Positions 25,407-36,812 of a stretch of 64,000 bases of DNA are shown here, piece by piece (within the stretch, counting starts at the first letter, position 1; every line of letters begins with the position of its first letter). The notes below the pieces were generated by a model. That model was not told the origin of the DNA. It did no database searches and saw nothing but the letters and a program-made list of their open reading frames with translations. The position numbers and the translations under genes were made by a program. The DNA is from Gammaproteobacteria bacterium (GTDB lineage: Bacteria > Pseudomonadota > Gammaproteobacteria > Steroidobacterales > Foliamicaceae). The stretch spans positions 291,035 through 355,034 of the forward strand of contig VXSK01000004.1 in assembly GCA_009838035.1 (NCBI GenBank). Reading direction: 5' to 3'.

Positions 25407-28400
25407 ATGAAGAGTCGATTGCAATACCAGACCCCAAGCGCATTGACCATCCTGCTGTTGGCCGTGCTTACGGTGGGAGCGGTCCGTGCGTGGGCGCAAT
25501 CCGAAGAGGTGCTGACGCTCGATATCGAGCCGCAGAAAGCCGGTTCGGCATTGATGACGCTGGCGCAGTCCTCCGGCGTGCACATCATGCTGGAGGAGGG
25601 GGCCGGCGCCCGCGTCGACGTGGAGGGCCTGAAGGGCGAGTATCGGTTCGAAGACGCGCTGGCGGCCCTTGTGACCGATACCGGCCTGAAATACCAGCAC
25701 GCCTCGGAAAACATGGTGGTGGTCCAGGTTGTGGAGCAGGCTGCACAACCCGATGGGGCCGAGCAAGCCCCTGCCGATGAAGATGAGGAGCCGTTGGAGC
25801 TTGCGCAGCAAACCGTAACCGGATCCCGGTTGCGCGACACCCTGAGCGGCGCCCCCGTGTTCGTTCTGACCCGCGAAGAAATCAACCTGCGCGGACTGGG
25901 TTCGGTGGAAGACGTGATTCGCTCGCTGCCGCAAAACTTCAGCGAGGTCAACGCGGGCGCCGCGCGTGACAACTCAATCAACTCGGTGGATGCGATGGGT
26001 CAATCCATGGTCAACCTGCGGGGTTTCGGCGAGCAGTCCACGCTGGTGCTGGTCAATGGACGCCGCTGGCCTCAGGCGTCCAGCTTCGGGAACGGAGCGG
26101 TGAACATCAATGGGCTGCCGTTCAGCGCCATATTGAGCGAGTGGAGGTCCTGACGGACGGCGCCTCGGCCATCTACGGCGCCGACGCCCAAGCCGGCGTG
26201 GTGAACTTCATCCTGCGCGACGACTATCAGGGCGGAGAAACCATGCTGCGCTACGACATGGCCGCCAATGAAGGCGACGTCAGGCGCATTGAGCAAAACC
26301 TGTCCACGAACTGGGACGGAGGACGCGCAACACTCTCCCTCAGTTACTCGGAGAATGAGGCGATCGACAATTACAAGGCCGGCTACACGACCTCGGATTA
26401 CAGCAGCCGTGGAGGCAGGGATAACCGGCTGCAGCCGGGCGGGATCTTCTATTACGGCCAGCCCGGCGTTGTGGGATACGGCATTCCACTGGGCTTTTAC
26501 AATATCCTGATCGCTCCCCTCGGCGCCTTGCCGCAAGGCGACGATGGCACCAGCGGAGTCTTCTCCAAGCTTTCGCCTGCCAACCTCGTGCCCTGGGACT
26601 CGGCCGCGATGGGTACCAGCGAGAACACCTCGCACAGCGAACGCACATCCGGACACCTGACGGTAACGCAGGAATTCCTGGACGGTTCGCTGGAGTTGTT
26701 CGGAGAATTCACCTTTGATTTTTCCGACTCCTGGGCGCATCGCGGCGCCGAGAGGTATTTGGGCGCGGTTCCTTCCACGAATCCTTACAACGACATCCCG
26801 CCGCATCCTTTCTTTCAGACGGTTGTTGCCTATTCGTTTGCGGCGGAATACGCCGCGGGCCTGATGGACCCCGTCAGTAACGACAGCGATCAGAACAATC
26901 GCCGGGTCACGCTTGGATTTCGCGCGGAACTGCCTTTTCGGGACTGGATCGCCGACTTTTCCACCAGCCGCGGCAAGGAAGAATCGTGGTACCTGTACTA
27001 CAACATAGACTCGGACCTTCTGGCGGAGCGCATCGCCGGGGTGGATTCCGCCGGCAACCCGCTGCCTATCGAGCAGGTAATCAATCCGTTCGGCAACGGC
27101 ACAGGGCAAAGCCCGGCAGCGGTGGAGGGTCTGGTAAAACCGCTTATCGGCATCGACGGCCCGGCAAACGCCAACTGGAATTTCTCCCGCCAGGACGACT
27201 ACAACCTGACCACCGACGGCAGTCTGTTCAAGCTGCCGGGCGGGGACGTGCGGATCGCGCTCGGAGTCGAAAACCGCACGGAAACGCTGGACTATTCCGC
27301 CGATCAGTCGCGCAGTACGATTTTCTCCGTAACCGACCCGGAACGCGAGATCTTTTCCTACTTTGGTGAAGTGGGCATCCCGCTGATTGGCGACGACAAT
27401 CGCATGGCCGGCGTTCATTCTCTGGGCATGAAGATGGCGTTACGCAGTGATGAGTATTCCTTTTCCGGTCCGTTCGGAGGGCCGGGATCGCCCTATACCG
27501 AAAAGAAGTTTGATCGGGTTTCGCCGAAAGTAGAGTTGGCCTGGTACCCCGTATCCGAACTGAAAGTTCGCGCTTCGTGGGGTGAGTCGTTTGTCCCCCC
27601 GCAGTCATCACGCCTGTTCGGGGTCGAAAACGGACCGTTCAACTGGCTCGCCCTGGTCGATCCCGAGAATCCACAACTCGGTCTTCAGTTCCCGAACGCG
27701 TACTTCACCGGCAATCCGGACCTTGATCCGGAGATTTCCGAAACCCTGGCCGTGGGGTTCGACTGGGCACCGGGCGGAATGCTGGAAGGATTGTCCGTAA
27801 AGATTACCTGGTTCGATACCGAGTTTGCCGACAAGTTCGGTTCGGGCTTCACGCTGGCTTTCGACAATCCGGAACTGTTCTTCCAGATTCCCAATGCCGT
27901 CATCCGGGACGCGCAGGGAAATATCGCGCGTGTAAACCTGTTTACCGTGAATCTTGCCCAGCGTTTCAGCGAGTACCTGGACGCTTCGGTGCGGTATCGG
28001 TTCGATACCGACCGGTGGGGGGAGTTCACTGTGGGCGCGGACGCGACCTTCAATGCAAAGCTTCAGGATATCGCGGCCCCCGGCGCGGATCCCAATAACC
28101 TGCATGGCACTCCGGCAGGGCCGGAGCGCTGGAAGGGGTATGGCTACATCAACTGGGCACAAGGGAATGCGACCCTGAACCTGACCGGTAACTATTCGAG
28201 CAGCTACGCGGGAGCGAGATTCTCGCCGCAGGAGCGGGTCGAAAACTACTTGACGTTTGATCTGACCGGCAGCTATGAGTTCGGCGACAGCGGCTGGAAG
28301 GTGTATGCGGGTGCAAGGAACATCACCAACAAGGAGTTTCCGTTCTTCGACGGTTTCTCGGCGCCATGGGACCCGCGCCGCGTGGATCCGAAAGGACGCA

Positions 28401-28441
28401 TCATTCACCTGGAGATCCGCAAGACCTACGACATTTTCTAA
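25407..28441 (+). pseudogene. Second TonB-dependent receptor (STN type), disrupted by a 2-nt frameshift
   Basis: A paralogue of the receptor at 20572 with the same order: signal peptide (ALTILLLAVLTVGAVRAWAQ), STN domain, plug and barrel. The first frame runs 25407-26153 and ends just after NINGLPFSAI; the second resumes at EVLTDGASAIYG and ends at 28441. At 26130-26140 this copy has 11 nt (ATATTGAGCGA) where the intact copy has 9 (ATCGATCGG), so a net gain of 2 nt (an AT repeated) breaks the frame. Correcting it gives about 1010 residues. The reading otherwise remains clean, so the lesion is recent, phase-variable or an assembly error. ATG 25407 has AGAGGAAAAG upstream. Confidence 0.88.
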
Positions 28442-28503
28442 TTGCTTGTCATGATGCGATTCGGGAATTGCTGCGCGGACAACTGGATCGCATCGCGGAG
28501 TAG
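28442..28503 (+). pseudogene. Remnant of a second thioredoxin-like gene (large internal deletion)
   Basis: The first ~22 nt after the receptor stop resemble the start of the thioredoxin gene at 23608 (ATGTTGCTATTC versus ATGATGCGATTC). They run straight into GGGAATTGCTGCGCGGACAA and then CTGGATCGCATC, which is the 3' end of that gene (its last 40 nt) up to a TAG. About 1.2 kb of coding sequence is missing between. The junction falls at TTCCG/TTCGG, a short match present at both ends of the intact gene, which suggests a deletion between micro-repeats. Confidence 0.8.
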
Positions 28504-28588
28504 TTGCTGCGTTTTTGCCGCTCGCGTGTCCCTGCGGCCAATAGGCTGTACACTTCGCAGCCAACAGTCGCAAGATTCTTGGTGACCT

Positions 28589-29953
28589 ATGCGGGCTGCA
28601 TTATCGAAACACGCCGGGGCGCGCGTGAGATCAGGGGAGGCAGGGACTTCCCGCCGCCCGGCACTCCGCTCCATGGCGCTACTGCCCCTTCTGGCGGCCC
28701 TGATTGCGCCGGCAGCGCAGGCTGTCGACATTGGCGAAGCGGTGGCCGGCGGCAAGACCTCGCTGGGATTTCGCTATCGCCTGGAGACCGTTTCCCAGGA
28801 CGGAATCGACGAGGACGCGGCCGCTTCGACGGCCCGCGCGCGCCTGACCTGGAATTCGGCCGAATCCGACTCGTTGTCCTTCGGGATCGAGACGGACTAC
28901 TCGCTGATTCTGGGCATCGAGGACTTCAACTCGACCACCAACGGCAAGACGCGATACCCGGTAGTGGCCGACCCCGACGGGTTTGATCTGAACCAGGCGT
29001 TCGTGAAGTTCAAGGAAGAGGATTTCACCGTTACCCTGGGCCGCCAGCGAATCAATCACGGGTCGCAACGGTTTATCGGCGGCGTGGCCTACCGGCAGAA
29101 CGAGCAGACCTACGACGGCCTGCGGTTGCAGACGAATGTGGGCGCTCTCGACATTGACTATGCCTTTATTCACAACATCAACCGGATTTTCGGTCCCGGC
29201 GACGGTGCCCAGCCGGGCGACTGGTACGGGAATTCCCACGCCTTCCGCGCAACTATTGCGGCCTGGCCGGGCCATACGATCGCCGGATATGCGTATTTGT
29301 GGGACCTCGAGAACGACAACGGTCCCGGCAATTCCAACGCGACCTACGGGGCCGAATATCAGGGAGTCTTCAACCAGCTGACCGTTACCGCCATGCTCTC
29401 CAACCAGAGCGACCATGGCGACAACCCCCTGTCCTACGAAGCCACCCACTACCTGTTGCAGGGCGACCTCAAACTGGGCGGTATCAGCATTACCGCGGCG
29501 TACGAAGTGTTTGGCAGCGATACCGGCTCAACCGATGACCCCGAAAAGTTCGCCGCCACGCGATTCGGCGGCCTGATGGTGGACCTCGGTTCCAATCGCC
29601 ACCTGGCTTCCCTGCGCTTTCCTGCGGCAACGCTCCACAAGTTCCAGGGTTGGACCGACAAGTTCCTCATCGCTCCCGCCACGGGTCTGCACGATGCGTG
29701 GGTGAGCGTATCCGGCAAGGTGGGAGAGGCGACCGTCACGGGCGTATATCACGATTTCCGGTCGGACGTTACGCTGCTCGATGCGGTGTCGGGCCGGCCG
29801 TTGCTGGATAACTACGGCAGCGAGATCGGGCTCTCGGTTACCTATCCTCTGCGGGACAACCTGGGGCTTTTATTCAAGATTGCCCGCTATTCCGCGGACG
29901 ATTACGCCACCGATACGACCAAGGCGTGGCTGATGTTCGACTGGAGGTGGTAG
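28589..29953 (+). CDS. Outer-membrane beta-barrel porin, alginate-export/OprB-like
   Basis: A protein of about 454 residues with a signal peptide (ALRSMALLPLLAALIAPAAQA, about residues 25-45; an internal ATG at 28673 is an alternative start). The mature part alternates polar and aromatic residues as beta-strands and carries VTLGRQRINHGSQRFIGGVAYRQ, a motif typical of alginate-export (AlgE-like) porins, plus LNQAFVKFKEEDFTVTLGRQ. It ends with an aromatic residue (MFDWRW), as outer-membrane barrels do. The permeant is unknown. It lies 85 nt after the thioredoxin remnant and converges with the sodium symporter across a long inverted repeat. Confidence 0.78.
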   Translation: MRAALSKHAGARVRSGEAGTSRRPALRSMALLPLLAALIAPAAQAVDIGEAVAGGKTSLGFRYRLETVSQDGIDEDAAASTARARLTWNSAESDSLSFGIETDYSLILGIEDFNSTTNGKTRYPVVADPDGFDLNQAFVKFKEEDFTVTLGRQRINHGSQRFIGGVAYRQNEQTYDGLRLQTNVGALDIDYAFIHNINRIFGPGDGAQPGDWYGNSHAFRATIAAWPGHTIAGYAYLWDLENDNGPGNSNATYGAEYQGVFNQLTVTAMLSNQSDHGDNPLSYEATHYLLQGDLKLGGISITAAYEVFGSDTGSTDDPEKFAATRFGGLMVDLGSNRHLASLRFPAATLHKFQGWTDKFLIAPATGLHDAWVSVSGKVGEATVTGVYHDFRSDVTLLDAVSGRPLLDNYGSEIGLSVTYPLRDNLGLLFKIARYSADDYATDTTKAWLMFDWRW

Positions 29954-29978
29954 CGGGGAGTCTTTTCGTGCTTCCTCC

Positions 29979-30076
29979 CCCTTCGTTCGCCCCACTCCTC
30001 GTTGGAGACGCCATCCTGGCTCGATTCTCGCTGTCCCTGCTCCAACGCTCCCACGAGGAGTGGGGCGAACGAAGGG
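29979..30076. repeat. Long perfect inverted repeat (23-nt arms) between convergent genes
   Basis: Positions 29979-30001 are the exact reverse complement of 30054-30076. Inside, TTGGAG (30002-30007) can also pair with CTCCAA (30040-30045), extending the hairpin. The element fills the gap between the porin gene and the convergent symporter gene. It has no coding capacity and no transposase nearby. It could be a bidirectional terminator, a REP-like element or a small non-autonomous mobile repeat. Confidence 0.85.
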
Positions 30077-30093
30077 CTTTGGCTGGCGCGCGC

Positions 30094-31848
30094 TTAGCTG
30101 CCGCTGCCTGAGGGTACGCGGATGCGGCGTACCAGTGCCTGGACGGGCGCCGGGGGCGCCGGGGTCAGGGCGCTGACCGCAAGGGTGACGGCCAGGTTGA
30201 TCGCTGCGCCTACGGCGCCGATGCCTTCGGGGGAAATGCCGAACAGCCAGTTTTCGGGGACGTTGGCGGCGAGCGGCTCGACGAAAACGCCCTTGAACCA
30301 GATGATGTAGCCCATCGTGAAGATCAGTCCGGACAGCATGCCGGCAACGGCTCCCTGCTTGTTCACGCGCAGCGAAAGGATGCCGAGCAGGATGGCCGGG
30401 AACAGTGATGCGGCGGCCAGGCCGAAGGCCAGGGCCACCACTTCGGCCACGAACCCCGGCGGGTTGAAGCCCAGGTAGCCGGCCAGCAGCACGGCGACGC
30501 CGGCGCTGATCCGGCCCGCGCGAAGTTCGGCGCGTTCCGAAATGTTTCGCGCGAACACGCTCTTGATCAGGTCGTGCGATACCGCGGCCGATATGACCAG
30601 CAGCAGGCCCGCGGCCGTGGACAGCGCCGCGGCGATGCCGCCGGCCGCCACCAGGGCGATGACCCAGTTCGGCAGCCCGGCGATTTCGGGGTTGGCGAGC
30701 ACGATGATGTCCCGGTCCACCGTCAGCTCGTTGCCGCGCCAGCCCTGCGCCTCGGCGCGTGCGGCGAACTCCGGGTTGGCGTCGTTGTAATACTGGATGC
30801 GTCCGTCGCCGTTCAGGTCCTCGAAGCGCAGCAGTCCCGTATCTTCCCAGGTGCGGAACCAGCCGGGGCGTTCCTCATAGCGCAGGTTCGCGGTCTCCTC
30901 GAATACCGGACCCGTCTGGATGGTGGTCGTGAGGTTGAGGCGTGCCAGCGCGCCCACCGCCGGTGCGGTGGTGTAGAGGATCGCGATGAAAAGCAGGGCA
31001 TAGCCGGCCGAGACCCGCGCATGGCGCACCTTGGGCACGGTGAAAAAGCGCACCAGCACGTGCGGCAGTCCCGCCGTGCCGATCATCAGCGCAAGCGTGA
31101 TAAAGAATATGTCCACGGTACTCTTCGAGCCGGCGGTAAAGGCCGTAAAGCCGAGGTCCGTGACGATGCGGTCCAGCGTGGTCAGCAGGCTTGCTCCGCC
31201 GTTAACGACATCGCTGCCGAACGCGACCTGCGGCACGGCCACGCCCGTCACCTGCAGCGAAATGAATACGGCCGGTACCGTGTAGGCGAAGATCAGCACG
31301 CAGTATTGCGCAACCTGCGTATAGGTGATGCCCTTCATCCCACCCAGCACGGCGTACAGGAACACCACGCCCATGCCCACGGCCAGCCCGACGCTGATGT
31401 CCACGTTCAGAAACCGCGAAAACACGATGCCCACGCCGCGCATCTGCCCCGCTACGTAGGTAAACGAGATCACGATCAGGCAGATTACGGCTACCACGCG
31501 GGCGGCGTCGGAGTAATAGCGCTCTCCGATAAATTCCGGCACGGTGAACTTGCCGAAACGGCGCAGGTAGGGCGCCAACAGCAGCGCAAGCAGCACGTAA
31601 CCGCCGGTCCAGCCCATGAGGTACACGGAGCTGTCATAGCCCAGGTACGCAATCAGTCCGGCCAGCGATATGAACGAAGCCGCCGACATCCAGTCGGCCG
31701 CCGTGGCCATGCCGTTGGCCACCGGATGCACGTGCTTGCCGGCCACGTAGAAATCGCCGGTGCTGCGCGCCTTCGACCAGAACGCGATACCGATGTACAG
31801 CGCGAAAGACAGCCCGACGACGATGTAGGTGAGCGTCTGCAGGTCCAT
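30094..31848 (-). CDS. Sodium:solute symporter large subunit (VC_2705-type, acetate/carboxylate permease family)
   Basis: A 584-residue SSS-family transporter with about 13 membrane helices. Matches include ADWMSAASFISLAGLIAYLG, GWTGGYVLLALLLAPYLRR, ITYTQVAQYCVLIFAY, GTAGLPHVLVRFFTVP and GIAAALSTAAGLLLVISAAVSHDL, as in ActP and the VC_2705 group. A large insert around residues 330-380 has an EF-hand-like DLNGDGRIQYYN loop (residues ~343-354), which may bind Ca2+. Start ATG 31848 overlaps the stop of the small subunit by 1 nt; the longer upstream frame runs through that gene and is spurious. Substrate is probably a short carboxylate. Confidence 0.9.
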   Translation of the reverse strand: MDLQTLTYIVVGLSFALYIGIAFWSKARSTGDFYVAGKHVHPVANGMATAADWMSAASFISLAGLIAYLGYDSSVYLMGWTGGYVLLALLLAPYLRRFGKFTVPEFIGERYYSDAARVVAVICLIVISFTYVAGQMRGVGIVFSRFLNVDISVGLAVGMGVVFLYAVLGGMKGITYTQVAQYCVLIFAYTVPAVFISLQVTGVAVPQVAFGSDVVNGGASLLTTLDRIVTDLGFTAFTAGSKSTVDIFFITLALMIGTAGLPHVLVRFFTVPKVRHARVSAGYALLFIAILYTTAPAVGALARLNLTTTIQTGPVFEETANLRYEERPGWFRTWEDTGLLRFEDLNGDGRIQYYNDANPEFAARAEAQGWRGNELTVDRDIIVLANPEIAGLPNWVIALVAAGGIAAALSTAAGLLLVISAAVSHDLIKSVFARNISERAELRAGRISAGVAVLLAGYLGFNPPGFVAEVVALAFGLAAASLFPAILLGILSLRVNKQGAVAGMLSGLIFTMGYIIWFKGVFVEPLAANVPENWLFGISPEGIGAVGAAINLAVTLAVSALTPAPPAPVQALVRRIRVPSGSGS

Positions 31849-32096
31849 CAGTCTTCGCTCACCCGGTGCTTCTTGTCGATGCGCCCCATCAGGATGACGT
31901 AGACGAAGATCAGCACGAGGAAGCCGTACATGCTGCCCTGCTGCGCGAACCAGAAGCCCAGCTTGAAGCCGCCCAGCGTGAACCGGTTGAGCACGTCCAC
32001 CAGCAGCACGCCGCAGCCGAACGATATGGCGAACCAGACCGCCAGCAGGATCGCGATCAAGCGGATGTTCTCGCCCCAGTACGACAGCTTCCTCAT
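31848..32096 (-). CDS. DUF4212 small subunit of the sodium:solute symporter
   Basis: An 82-residue protein with two membrane helices (IAILLAVWFAISFGCGVLLVDVL and MYGFLVLIFVYVILMGRID). The pattern WFAISFGCGVLLVDVLN...FKLGFWFAQQGS is the DUF4212 family, always found beside VC_2705-type symporters. It precedes the large subunit with a 1-nt overlap, so the two are translated together. The starting MRKLSYWGENIRL is typical. Confidence 0.9.
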   Translation of the reverse strand: MRKLSYWGENIRLIAILLAVWFAISFGCGVLLVDVLNRFTLGGFKLGFWFAQQGSMYGFLVLIFVYVILMGRIDKKHRVSED

Positions 32097-32140
32097 TCCT
32101 CCGCCCCGTCAATCACAAGCCCGGCTAGTGTACCGGCGCT

Positions 32141-33061
32141 TCAGACACCATCGGCAAGCGGCAACAGCTCGTTATAGATGGCGGTGTGGAGGGGCGTGGA
32201 AACCCCGGTTTGCTCGCCCATGCGGTGGATCGCCCCGGACAGCCACTCGATCTCCAGCGGACGGCCACGCTCGAGATCAGTCAGCAGCGAGGCCTTGCCT
32301 CCGTGAGCGAACACGTTCCTCAGGGTGGCGCGCGTTTGCGCCTCGATGTCATGCGGCAGAGGAACTGCAAGTGCGCGCGCCACGGCCAGCGCCTCCTGCA
32401 TGGCGATCTCCAGCAGCCACGGCATCGCAGGGTTGCTTGCCATCGCGTCGAAGCCGCTGCGCATCGCCACGTTTATCGAGCTGGAGCATGCCACCATCAG
32501 GAATTTAAGCCACAGCATGGTTTCCATGTTGCGGTGAACTTCGCCAGCGATGCCCGTGGGCGCCAGCGCGTGCTCCAGGCTTCGCAGCCGTTCGCTCATT
32601 TCGCCCGAGGGTTCGGCGAGATTGAGCTGTAGCGTTTCGCCTTCGCGCAGGATCACGCCGGGTTCCAGCAGCTTGGCGACGACCTGCACGGTCCCGCCCA
32701 ATACCCTGTCCGTTGGCAACAGCGCCGCTGCGGTTTCCTGCGCGTCCAGCCCGTTCTGCAGCGTGACGACGCTGCCGCAGGACGCGAGCCATCCGGCATG
32801 AGTTTCGATCGCGTCGACCAGGTCGTAGCGCTTCATGCAAAGCAGAACCGCCTCGGCGGGCGCCTGCCCGTCGGGATTCGACGTCACGTTGATACCCTCG
32901 GCGTAAAACGGTAAACGCTCGTGCTTCACGGTGAGCCCGCGCTCGGCAAGGGCGCGGGCGTTGTCGCCGCGGGCGATGAACAGAACGTCGTGGCCGGCCC
33001 GTAAAAGAGCCGCTCCGAGGCTGCCGCCGACGCCGCCCACTCCGATGATTGCAAGGCGCAT
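32141..33061 (-). CDS. 2-dehydropantoate 2-reductase family protein (PanE/ApbA)
   Basis: A 306-residue Rossmann-fold reductase: nucleotide motif [22 protein letters not shown] at the N-terminus, [10 protein letters not shown] at residues ~100-110, and the C-terminal helical domain with a catalytic-type Lys in [19 protein letters not shown]. PanE reduces ketopantoate to pantoate for CoA synthesis, but this superfamily has many paralogues with other 2-oxo-acid substrates, so the reaction is not certain. It is divergent from the methylmalonyl-CoA mutase gene, with 50 nt between starts. Confidence 0.82.
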   Translation of the reverse strand: MRLAIIGVGGVGGSLGAALLRAGHDVLFIARGDNARALAERGLTVKHERLPFYAEGINVTSNPDGQAPAEAVLLCMKRYDLVDAIETHAGWLASCGSVVTLQNGLDAQETAAALLPTDRVLGGTVQVVAKLLEPGVILREGETLQLNLAEPSGEMSERLRSLEHALAPTGIAGEVHRNMETMLWLKFLMVACSSSINVAMRSGFDAMASNPAMPWLLEIAMQEALAVARALAVPLPHDIEAQTRATLRNVFAHGGKASLLTDLERGRPLEIEWLSGAIHRMGEQTGVSTPLHTAIYNELLPLADGV

Positions 33062-33111
33062 GCGGGCTATACTGCCCGTTTTTGCGCAGATTCAAAACTC
33101 CTTATTTCCCA

Positions 33112-35270
<2,159 letters not shown>

Positions 35271-35274
<4 letters not shown>

Positions 35275-36812
35275 GTGAGCGTGCCCGAATGCTCCAGCGG
35301 CTGGAGGAGATGCGCGCGGCCTCGCGCGCCGGGGGCGGCGAGGCGCGGGTCAAGCGGCAGCATGAACGCGGCAAGCTGACGGCGCGCGAGCGCCTGGAGG
35401 TGCTGCTCGATGCCGACAGCTTCGACGAGTGGGACGCCTTCGTGGAGCACCGCAGCAGCGATTTCGGCATGGACAAGCAACGCATCCCCGGCGACGGGGT
35501 GATATCCGGGCATGGCCACATCAATGGCCGCCTCGTGTTCGTGTTCAGCCAGGATTTCACCGTCTTCGGCGGCTCGCTGTCGGAGACCAATGCCCGCAAG
35601 ATCTGCAAGGTCATGGAGCAGGCCATCAAGGTGGGGGCGCCGATCATCGGACTGAACGACTCCGGCGGCGCTCGTATCCAGGAGGGCGTGGCCTCGCTGG
35701 GCGGCTATGCCGACGTTTTTCAGCGCAACGTGCTGGCTTCGGGCGTGGTCCCTCAAGTCTCGCTGGTGATGGGACCCTGCGCCGGCGGCGCCGTGTATTC
35801 GCCGGCCATCACCGATTTCATCTTCATGGTGCGCGGCACTTCGTACATGTTCGTGACCGGGCCGGACGTGGTGAGGACGGTCACGGCGGAGGAAATCACC
35901 GCCGAGGAGCTGGGCGGGGCGGACACGCACAATTCCCGCTCCGGCGTTGCCGACCGGGCGTTCGACGACGACGTGGAGACCCTGCGCATGGCGCGCCTGC
36001 TGATGGGTTACCTGCCGGCAAGCAACCGCGAGCGGGCCCCGGCGCGTCCCACCGACGATCCCGAGGACCGGGCCGAGCCTTCGCTCAACAGCCTGGTACC
36101 CACCGATCCGGCCAAGCCGTACGACATCAAGGAACTGATTTACAAGGTAGCGGACGAGAGCGAATTCTTTGAGCTGCAGCCCGATTACGCGCGCAACATC
36201 GTGGTCGGCTTCGTGCGCATCGCCGGAGAAACGGTGGGAGTGGTGGCCAATCAGCCCGCGGTTCTGGCCGGATGTCTGGACATCGAAGCCTCCGTCAAGG
36301 GCGCGCGATTCGTTCGCTTCTGCGACGCTTTTTCGATTCCGCTGCTGACGCTCGTGGACGTGCCGGGCTTCATGCCCGGATCGCAGCAGGAATACGGCGG
36401 CATCATCCGCCACGGCGCCAAGCTGCTCTATGCCTACGCCGAGGCCACCGTGCCCAAGGTGACCGTGATCACGCGCAAGGCCTACGGCGGCGCCTACGAC
36501 GTGATGTCATCCAAGCACCTGCGCGGCGACGTGAATTTCGCCTGGCCCAGCGCCGAGATCGCCGTGATGGGACCGCAGGGAGCGGTGGAGATCATCTTCC
36601 GCAAGGACATCGGCGACGCGGAGAAGATCGCCGCCCGCACCGAGGAATACCGGCGCAAGTTCGCGCACCCGTACGTTGCAGCCGGACGCGGCTACATCGA
36701 TGACGTGATCGAGCCGCGCGTGACCCGCGCGCACCTTTGCCGTTCCTTCGCCATGCTGCGCAACAAGCGCATCAGGGACCCCTGGCGCAAACACGGCAAC
36801 ATCCCCCTTTGA
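35271..36812 (+). CDS. pccB: Propionyl-CoA carboxylase, carboxyltransferase (beta) subunit
   Basis: A 513-residue biotin-dependent carboxyltransferase of the PccB/AccD5 family that carboxylates propionyl-CoA. Paired crotonase-fold halves are visible: [49 protein letters not shown], and in the second half [23 protein letters not shown] and [21 protein letters not shown]. The start is GTG 35271, overlapping the mutase stop by 4 nt, and its stop overlaps the TTG start of the alpha subunit. Stoichiometric translation with the alpha subunit is likely. Confidence 0.95.

Noticed and set aside
29979..30076. Insertion sequence ends
   Set aside because: The inverted repeat encloses only 52 nt with no transposase, so it is not an IS.
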